Notes under the pieces: generated by a model
Told to the model about the DNA's origin: nothing
What the model saw: only the letters and a program-made list of their open reading frames with translations
Database searches by the model: none
NCBI GenBank assembly: GCA_947498025.1
Contig: CANMJR010000010.1
Location: forward strand, 1-64,000
Direction of reading: 5' to 3'
DNA length: 64,000 nt
Source: Helicobacteraceae bacterium
Lineage (GTDB): Bacteria; Campylobacterota; Campylobacteria; Campylobacterales; Sulfurimonadaceae
Program-made: the position numbers and the translations under genes
Shown: positions 58,149-64,000 of the stretch, piece by piece
How positions within the stretch are numbered: position 1 is the first letter of the stretch
How the letters are laid out: each line of letters starts with the position of its first letter

Positions 58149-59405
58149 ATGTTAATGACAATCGTAGCCATTTATAGTTTATATGTTCTCATTACAATCT
58201 ACACAAGCGTAATGCAAATAGGATTTGTAAATCAAGCAAAAAGAAAATCTGCAGTTCTGCTCTCAGGGACAGATTTTTTAAAAGCAGGCAATTATGCAGT
58301 TGCCAAAGAGAAGATGTCGATTCTTAGTACATTTGTTGATTATCTGCTGTTTGTGGCATGGCTTGGTTTTGGAATCTCTTTTGTATCGCAAATTGCTTTT
58401 TTTGAGAATGAAGCTCTCAAAAATATTGCAGTTGTTATGGGCTTTATCGTTATAAACTCCCTTGTCTCTTTGCCGTTTTCCTACTATGAGAAGTTTGTAT
58501 TGGATGCTAAGTTCGGCTTCAATAAATCAACAATGGCGCAATATATAAAAGATACCCTCATCACATTTGTTATGACGTTCGTAATCGGTTCTTTGATAGT
58601 TTGGGGTATTTATGAGATTATCTCAAACTTTACTTACTGGTGGCTTTGGAGTTTTGCATTTATTTTTGTGATAGTTGTTCTTATCAATATGCTTTTTCCG
58701 ACATTTAGAGCTCTTTTTTTTGACAAACTCACGCCGCTCGACGATGAAGAGCTTAATAGTGAGATTAAAGCTCTTATGGATAAGACGGGGTTTGTAAGTG
58801 CAGGTGTTTTTATAAGTGATGCAAGCAAAAGAGATTCACGACTTAATGCTTACTTCGGCGGTTTAGGAAAAACAAAAAGAGTTGTACTTTTTGATACGCT
58901 CATAGAAAAACTCACGACAAAAGAGCTTTTGGCTGTTTTAGGACATGAATTGGGGCATTTCGCACATGGGGATATATATAAAAATATAGCTCTTGTCGGA
59001 GTTATGCTTTTTGCCATGTTCGGAATTTTCGGCAATCTGCCGGAATCGCTCTATTTGGAACTAGGGCTAAGCCGGTCGCCATCTATTACGATGATACTAT
59101 TACTTCTTTTTATGCCGGTTTTGGGCTTTCTTATGATGCCAATCATGGGAATTGTCAGTCGTCATAATGAGTATGCGGCAGATAAAATGGGAAGTGAATT
59201 AGCAGGTGTGACGGGAGAGATTGAGCTTGCAAATGCACTTAAAAAGTTGGTGAGTGAGAATAAAAGTTTTCCTCTTTCTCATCCGCTCTATATATTTTTT
59301 CATTATACACACCCACCTGTTTTAGAGCGTTTGAAAGCTTTAGGTGTTGCTATCGGTGATATTGATACAAGTTCGTTAGGCTCTGCATGTCAAGCCGATA
59401 TATAG
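58149..59405 (+). CDS. M48-family membrane metalloprotease (Ste24-like)
   Basis: This 418-residue inner-membrane zinc protease has several membrane helices in the N-terminal half (about 5-25, 65-85, 100-120, 155-175, 180-205). The zinc motif HELGH lies near residue 266, with the third ligand in NEYAADKMG. The overall plan follows Ste24/CAAX protease 1 more than HtpX. It probably takes part in membrane protein quality control. prmC overlaps its end by 19 bases. Confidence 0.92.
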   Translation: MLMTIVAIYSLYVLITIYTSVMQIGFVNQAKRKSAVLLSGTDFLKAGNYAVAKEKMSILSTFVDYLLFVAWLGFGISFVSQIAFFENEALKNIAVVMGFIVINSLVSLPFSYYEKFVLDAKFGFNKSTMAQYIKDTLITFVMTFVIGSLIVWGIYEIISNFTYWWLWSFAFIFVIVVLINMLFPTFRALFFDKLTPLDDEELNSEIKALMDKTGFVSAGVFISDASKRDSRLNAYFGGLGKTKRVVLFDTLIEKLTTKELLAVLGHELGHFAHGDIYKNIALVGVMLFAMFGIFGNLPESLYLELGLSRSPSITMILLLLFMPVLGFLMMPIMGIVSRHNEYAADKMGSELAGVTGEIELANALKKLVSENKSFPLSHPLYIFFHYTHPPVLERLKALGVAIGDIDTSSLGSACQADI

Positions 59406-60217
59406 TTCAATATGTACTCAAAGAGATAACCGCAAAACTAAATTCAATTATTCCAAGAGCATCAAGAGAGGCACAGCTTCTCTTGATGGCACATTTGGGG
59501 TGTGATGAACTCTGGATTATTACAAATCAAAATACGCAGGTAAAAGATATTGATAAACTTTATGAGTGGGTGGAGAGAAGGGTTAAAAATGAGCCTTTTG
59601 AGTACATAACGAACAGGGTAAGTTTTTACAGTGAGGAGTTTTACATCGCTTCGGGTGCTCTTATCCCACGCCCTGAAACAGAACTTTTGATAGATGAAGT
59701 TATCAAAAATATTCCGCATGCCAAAGAAGTGATGACCATTGTCGAGGTAGGCGTCGGGAGTGGAATTATCTCAATTATGCTGGCAAAGCAGTTTCCGCAT
59801 GCAAAGATTATTGCAGTCGATATTTCGCAGGATGCCCTAGAAATTGCAAAAATAAACATTGCAAAATTTTTACTGGAGGATAGAATTGAGCTCAGATTAG
59901 GTTCACTTTTAGAGCCAATAAATGAGCATGTGGATTATTTGGTTTCTAATCCGCCCTACATTGCAAATGATGCATATTTAGAATCAAATTTATCGTATGA
60001 GCCGCAAAATGCACTCTTTGGGGGAAGCGTTGGAGATGAGATAATTCAGGAGCTTCTTAACGAGGTATTAAAGCGAAAAATTAACTTGTTTACATGTGAG
60101 ATAGGTTATGACCAACAAGATAAAATAAGAAACTTTTTAAATAAAGAAAAATATAAAAATTTAGATTTCTACAAAGATTTAAGCGATTTTGATAGAGGTT
60201 TTACCCTAAGGTTATAA
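59387..60217 (+). CDS. prmC: Release factor glutamine methyltransferase PrmC
   Basis: This enzyme methylates the GGQ glutamine of release factors RF1 and RF2. The helical N-terminal domain (about 1-75), the SAM motif VEVGVGSGIISIMLAKQFP and the catalytic NPPY (about 187-190, LVSNPPYIAND) are present. The 276-residue length is normal. It overlaps the M48 gene by 19 bases and is followed after 3 bases by the DUF4149 gene. Confidence 0.95.
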   Translation: MSSRYIVQYVLKEITAKLNSIIPRASREAQLLLMAHLGCDELWIITNQNTQVKDIDKLYEWVERRVKNEPFEYITNRVSFYSEEFYIASGALIPRPETELLIDEVIKNIPHAKEVMTIVEVGVGSGIISIMLAKQFPHAKIIAVDISQDALEIAKINIAKFLLEDRIELRLGSLLEPINEHVDYLVSNPPYIANDAYLESNLSYEPQNALFGGSVGDEIIQELLNEVLKRKINLFTCEIGYDQQDKIRNFLNKEKYKNLDFYKDLSDFDRGFTLRL

Positions 60218-60220
60218 AAT

Positions 60221-60700
60221 TTGAGCAAAAAAATATATGTAGATTTCAGTTATTTAATTCTCCTTGCAGCCACTTTTGGTGCAGTTATAGTTTTGGGAGC
60301 AGTTGTTGCTCCTGTTATTTTTCATTCAGACAAGATATTGGTTGATGTGCTGCTTAACAAGTACAATTCCGGAATTATTATGGGTGAAGTTTTTCATAGA
60401 TTCAGCTACTGGCTCTATGTTGTGGCAGCCGCAGTCGCTGTATATGAGGCAGCATGGTACAAAATGGGTCAAAGAGATGCTATTGCTTTTGGTTCTGCAA
60501 TAACTGTTCTGTTCTCCTCTCTCATGTTTAGTGCCGTGTATGCTCCAAAAATTCTTCTCATGCAAGCACTAGGAATTGAAGCAACACAGAGCGATACATT
60601 TGTCAATATCCACATAGCCAGTGAGCTAGATTTTAAAATTTTGGCTCTTTCTTTATTTGTGTTATTTATTAGAAGATTAATGTTGCTTAGACGCGCATAA
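60221..60700 (+). CDS. DUF4149-like four-helix membrane protein
   Basis: The 159-residue product starts at TTG 60221 and has four membrane helices (about 10-32, 62-82, 88-108, 132-150). The motifs GAVVAPVIF and HRFSYWLYVVAAAVAVYE fit the DUF4149 type. The function is unknown. It is tightly coupled to prmC and is probably the last gene of that operon. Confidence 0.78.
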   Translation: MSKKIYVDFSYLILLAATFGAVIVLGAVVAPVIFHSDKILVDVLLNKYNSGIIMGEVFHRFSYWLYVVAAAVAVYEAAWYKMGQRDAIAFGSAITVLFSSLMFSAVYAPKILLMQALGIEATQSDTFVNIHIASELDFKILALSLFVLFIRRLMLLRRA

Positions 60701-60809
60701 AGGTGTTGTTCTATTAGCCACATCACTATTAAGCGACAATCAATGTCGTAAATGGTAAACTCATTTTCAAAAAGAAATAAACCTGAATTTGGGTTAAATG
60801 AGATAACTT

Positions 60810-62771
60810 TTGAAAAGTAAAACTTCCTACGCAAAAATCACTGCAAAAATTATATTAATTACAATGCTTATTGCACTGTTTGGTGGCTTTTTATATGGTG
60901 AATATATGAAAAAAGATGCCATTACAAACTTAGCCCATGTAGATGCAAAAAAAACAAGTATGCTCATTTTTGAAGCTCTCTACTCCGCCATGCAAAGGGG
61001 ATGGAATAGAGAAGATATTAATGAGATAATTAACAGACTGAACAAAATTGATAAAAACATGAAGGTGGATGTTTACAGAAGTGAAATTGTCGCAAATTTG
61101 TTCGGAGAGATAGAAAGAGACAAACAAAATAGAGAGAGCAGTATTAATATAAAAAGCGCCATGCAAGGAGAGGAGCTATTAAATATTTCTGACTCAAATT
61201 ATATAGAATATTTTTATCCTGTTGCTGCAAAAAATGATTGTTTAAAGTGTCATACAAACGCAAAAGTAGGTGATATTTTAGGCATTATAGATGTTTCCTA
61301 TCCGGTAGAAGATTTGAAAGTTTCTCTCTCAGAACTCATAAACTTTTTTATGATATTTCTTGTGATTTTTTCATTTGTAATATTTATTGCTATATTTTTG
61401 GAATTAAATAAGTATTTGATAAAACCTATTAAAAACTTTTCAAATGCCATTAGAAATATTACAAGTTCTCAAGACATGACAACAAGAGTTTTAGTGAATG
61501 ATAACATTGAAGAGATTGATTCAATTAAAGATATATTTAATGGCATGTTGGACTCTATTGAAAGTCAATTTTACAATGATAGTTTAACAGGCTTGAAAAA
61601 TAGAAGAAGATTGACAGAAAAGCTTGAAGAAAAAATAAATTCATTTTTAATTATCATAAACATAGACGCATTTCAGGAGATAAATGATTTATATGGAGAG
61701 GAGGCAGGTGATACAATTTTGAAAGAGTTTGCTCTGTTTTTGCAAGAAAACATGTTAGATAAAGCAACTCTGTATAGACTTCATTCGGATGAATTTGCCC
61801 ATTTGTGCCGAGCACCGAAAGATATAGATAAAATTAATGTACTTGCTTCTTTAATAAGTGAAAAAATTTCTAAAAAAAGATTTAAAATAGATGAAAAAAG
61901 TGAAGTGAGTCTAACTGCTACTATGGGTATATCTTATGGCACAGAACTGTTGCTAGTAAATGCAGATACAGCCATGAAGGTTGCTAAAAAAGCTAAAAAA
62001 GATTTTTTAGTTTATGATGATTCAATGGCTATGGCTAAAGAGTATGAAAAAAATCTAGAGTGGACAAAGCGTCTTAAAAATGCGATAGAAGAGGATAAAA
62101 TAGTACCGGTCTATCAACCGATTTTAGATACAAAAACAAAAAAAATTGTTAAGTATGAATCGCTTATGAGAATGATTGATCCGGATGGCACGCTTATAGT
62201 ACCAATCCATTTCTTGGAACTTGCTAAGAAAAATAAACTCTACCATCAACTTACAATGATAATGATAGAAAAAACATTTGAAAAATTTAAACATCTGCCG
62301 TACTCTGTCTCAATTAATCTCTCCGTGGATGACATTCTAAACAAAGATATATATAAATTTATTATAGACAAATTGAAAAATAGTCCTATCAGCAAAAATA
62401 TAGTTTTTGAAATTATAGAGTCGGAGGGAATAGAAAATTTTGATCAGGTTTTGGAATTTATAAACAGCGTAAAGAGTTATGGTGCGAAGATATCTATAGA
62501 TGACTTTGGAACAGGATACTCAAATTTTGAGTATCTTATGAAGTTAAAAGTGGATTATATAAAGATAGACGGTTCCATGATTAAAAATATAGATACGGAT
62601 AAAAACTCTCAAATGATTACGCAAACCATAGTGGAATTTGCTAAAAAGATGAATATAAAAACCGTCGCCGAATTTGTCCACTCAAAAGATGTTTTTGACA
62701 AGATAGCAGAACTTGGGGTTGATTATACGCAAGGTTACTATTTTGGTGCACCTACGCAAGATATAAAATAG
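60810..62771 (+). CDS. Haem-motif periplasmic sensor with GGDEF and EAL domains
   Basis: This 653-residue inner-membrane protein starts at TTG 60810. TM1 is at about 12-32. The periplasmic sensor (about 33-170) resembles DUF3365 and contains CLKCH (about 143), a c-type haem binding motif. TM2 is at about 175-198, followed by HAMP-like helices, a GGDEF domain (about 250-400) and an EAL domain (about 415-650). The GGDEF motif is degenerate (HSDEF, about 325), so cyclase activity is unlikely. The EAL part (ESL, IDDFGTGY, KIDGSMI) looks active. This suggests a redox- or gas-sensing c-di-GMP phosphodiesterase. Confidence 0.88.
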   Translation: MKSKTSYAKITAKIILITMLIALFGGFLYGEYMKKDAITNLAHVDAKKTSMLIFEALYSAMQRGWNREDINEIINRLNKIDKNMKVDVYRSEIVANLFGEIERDKQNRESSINIKSAMQGEELLNISDSNYIEYFYPVAAKNDCLKCHTNAKVGDILGIIDVSYPVEDLKVSLSELINFFMIFLVIFSFVIFIAIFLELNKYLIKPIKNFSNAIRNITSSQDMTTRVLVNDNIEEIDSIKDIFNGMLDSIESQFYNDSLTGLKNRRRLTEKLEEKINSFLIIINIDAFQEINDLYGEEAGDTILKEFALFLQENMLDKATLYRLHSDEFAHLCRAPKDIDKINVLASLISEKISKKRFKIDEKSEVSLTATMGISYGTELLLVNADTAMKVAKKAKKDFLVYDDSMAMAKEYEKNLEWTKRLKNAIEEDKIVPVYQPILDTKTKKIVKYESLMRMIDPDGTLIVPIHFLELAKKNKLYHQLTMIMIEKTFEKFKHLPYSVSINLSVDDILNKDIYKFIIDKLKNSPISKNIVFEIIESEGIENFDQVLEFINSVKSYGAKISIDDFGTGYSNFEYLMKLKVDYIKIDGSMIKNIDTDKNSQMITQTIVEFAKKMNIKTVAEFVHSKDVFDKIAELGVDYTQGYYFGAPTQDIK

Positions 62772-62856
62772 GAAGTGTTGTATGTGTTAATTACATATTA
62801 AGCCATTGACTGATATATTGCAGAGAAGTCAAAAGTAGATGATAAAAAGGGATAAG

Positions 62857-63495
62857 ATGAGAGATTTAAAACAATTTTATTTTTTTGAGAATTTAGACGA
62901 TGAGCAGCTAGCTCTCCTCTCCTCATTTTCAAATAAAAAGCACTACGAGAAGGGTTCGATTTTATTTTATGAAAAAGATGAAGCAAAATCTTTAATACTG
63001 CTTATTGAAGGGGTATTAAAAGTATATAAAACAGATCAAAAAAACAATGAAATAATTATGCATAGGTTTATGCCGGTATCTTTAGTTGCAGAGATGGCAG
63101 TGTTAGAGGGGATTTCATACCCTGCGTCAGCAGCCTTTGAGAGTGCAGGAGTTGTAATTGAGATTGATTTTGAGCGTTTTAAAAAGGAGTTTTTGCATAA
63201 TCCACAAATGGCATTGCTGTTTTTTAAATCACTATCAAAAAAGATAAAATATCTTGAAGATGTGATAGCTCTTAATATTGTTCTTGATTCAACGGCAAGG
63301 TTGGCAAAATATATATTTGATAAAGAGGATGCTTTAAATAGTTTAAAACAGTATCAGGTTGCAGAACATCTTCACATGACACCGGAGACGCTCTCTCGAA
63401 CATTTAAAAAACTTGTTATTTTGGAGTTGTTAGAAAAAGATTCTAACGGATATAAAATTAAAAACAAAGAGGGGCTGCGCGTACTTTTCGAGTAG
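62857..63495 (+). CDS. Crp/Fnr-family transcriptional regulator
   Basis: The 212-residue regulator has an N-terminal cyclic-nucleotide-like sensor domain (about 1-115), a dimer helix (about 120-145) and a C-terminal winged helix (QVAEHLHMTPETLSRTFKKL, about 163-182). It has no Cys, so it is not a classical iron-sulphur FNR; it is closer in kind to the DNR/NssR-like haem or nitrosative-stress members. ATG 62857 has AGGG 8 bases upstream and is preferred to 62839. It follows the haem-motif EAL gene in the same direction. Confidence 0.88.
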   Translation: MRDLKQFYFFENLDDEQLALLSSFSNKKHYEKGSILFYEKDEAKSLILLIEGVLKVYKTDQKNNEIIMHRFMPVSLVAEMAVLEGISYPASAAFESAGVVIEIDFERFKKEFLHNPQMALLFFKSLSKKIKYLEDVIALNIVLDSTARLAKYIFDKEDALNSLKQYQVAEHLHMTPETLSRTFKKLVILELLEKDSNGYKIKNKEGLRVLFE

Positions 63496-63544
63496 CCCAT
63501 GCAGCTGACGTCTTGATATAAATCACAACTACTTTTTAGCACTT

Positions 63545-63695
63545 ATGTTACACTGCACAATTTATGTTACACACTAAAATGGACGCGTCCGTTTTAGTGT
63601 GTAACATAAATTGTCCCTACAACCCCCTAAAGCTACCCATATCTGTCGGATATGGGAGAAAAATTAACACTTTACGCTCTTTTTTATAAAAGTGC
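63545..63695 (+). repeat. Structured repeat element, copy 2
   Basis: This copy opens with a 58-base near-perfect palindrome (63557-63614, one T/G mismatch per arm pair, centre GGACGCGTCC). It continues with the 24-base block at 63613-63636, which is 23/24 identical to copy 1 (27385-27408, other strand). Then comes an 8-bp hairpin CCCATATC/GATATGGG (63636-63656), followed by AGAAAAA, TTTACGC and TTTTTTATAAAAGTGC shared with copy 1. The hairpins keep position and size but not sequence. It fills the gap between two plus-strand genes and reads in their direction. Confidence 0.8.
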
Positions 63696-63740
63696 ATGAG
63701 GTCAGTCAATAAATATATGGATATGTAAAAAGGATTTTTT

Positions 63741-63935
63741 ATGGTTTTGCAAGATGTTATGATTATTTTGGTGATGACATTTCCAATGTTTCTCTTTACG
63801 ATTTATCCCGCTATCAGGGTTGCGGATTTTTTGGAAGAAAGATATGAAATATCAGAGGCTAAAAAGAGGGCTGCCATGGTGAGTGTGACATTTCTGTGTG
63901 CAGTTTGTTTATCTTCACTTTTACATTTTTTATAG
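63741..63935 (+). CDS. Small two-helix membrane protein, unknown
   Basis: The 64-residue product has a first membrane helix (about 5-25, MIILVMTFPMFLFTIYPAI), a charged middle (DFLEERYEISEAKKRAA) and a second helix (about 45-63). The ATG is preceded by AAAAGGA. No family is recognised. The next gene begins 10 bases after its stop, so both are probably one operon starting after the structured repeat. Confidence 0.7.
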   Translation: MVLQDVMIILVMTFPMFLFTIYPAIRVADFLEERYEISEAKKRAAMVSVTFLCAVCLSSLLHFL

Positions 63936-63945
63936 GGGTTTTTGT

Positions 63946-64000
63946 ATGTTTAAATTGTTTTTATTTTTTAGTTTAGTTCTGGCACTTTATGCTGAAAATT
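63946..64000 (+). CDS. Exported protein, 5' end only
   Basis: The ATG at 63946 follows AGGGG by 7 bases and opens a frame that runs off the window (MFKLFLFFSLVLALYAEN). This is a clear signal peptide with a probable cleavage site after Tyr-Ala. Nothing can be said about the mature protein. Confidence 0.7.
   Translation, partial: MFKLFLFFSLVLALYAEN

Noticed and set aside
60469..60834. Minus-strand 121-residue frame
   Set aside because: It is the shadow of the DUF4149 gene and the gap after it; no start signals and no recognisable product.

Overview
The window comes from the chromosome of a member of the Campylobacterota (Epsilonproteobacteria), most likely a Sulfurimonas-type free-living species. 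The basis is AT-rich DNA, an F1-ATPase operon running into tol-pal genes, atpB placed far from the F1 genes, a slyD-fabD-mtn neighbourhood, Csd4/Csd6-type peptidoglycan trimming enzymes, and several c-di-GMP proteins with a periplasmic haem motif. The assignment rests on recalled gene families and gene order, not on a database search. No rRNA, tRNA, CRISPR array, prophage or intact insertion sequence was seen.

Layout. 1-8776 (+): F1-ATPase genes atpA (5' cut), atpG, atpD, atpC, directly followed by the Tol-Pal envelope system (tolQ, tolR, tolA, tolB, pal, cpoB). 8848-14672 (+): slyD, a small degenerate NtrC-like protein, fabD, a nitrilase, mtn, a ttcA-like gene, yebC and yigZ. 14692-31765 (-): one long co-directional block. 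Read in its own direction it holds argG, a ferredoxin:thioredoxin reductase/rhodanese fusion, rplI, hslV, hslU, era, a csd6/csd4 pair, and an MSHA-type pilus or type II secretion-like assembly set in the order mshI-J-K-L-M-N-(unknown)-E-G. No pilin gene lies next to it. 31922-32381 (-): flaG with a clear sigma-28 promoter.

32450-34752 (+) holds a transporter and two membrane proteins. 34753-36139 is a decayed accessory patch: a receiver-only response regulator, a broken YhcH-family gene, and inverted repeats on either side. 36140-46943 (+) holds an HD-GYP protein, a SWIM/SNF2 helicase, a small unknown gene, a MATE exporter with an unusual start, a GGDEF/EAL protein, ligA and tlyA. 46944-48920 is a second accessory patch with a coiled-coil membrane protein and a Fic protein that share an AATCGTAC operator-like half-site. 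48921-63495 is mostly housekeeping (ribF, truD, atpB, gatB, gpsA, prmC), with a two-gene K+ channel/RCK pair, an M48 protease, a haem-motif GGDEF/EAL protein and a Crp/Fnr regulator.

Three patterns are not explained by the genes. First, a two-copy element of about 140-150 nt (near 27.4 kb and 63.6 kb) has conserved single-stranded blocks, while its hairpin stems differ in sequence but keep their pairing; this suggests a structured RNA or a REP-like ssDNA element. Second, the octamer TCCACATG occurs at least 14 times, far above expectation, like an uptake or other genome-marking word. Third, the Fic operator half-sites recur upstream of two adjacent genes.
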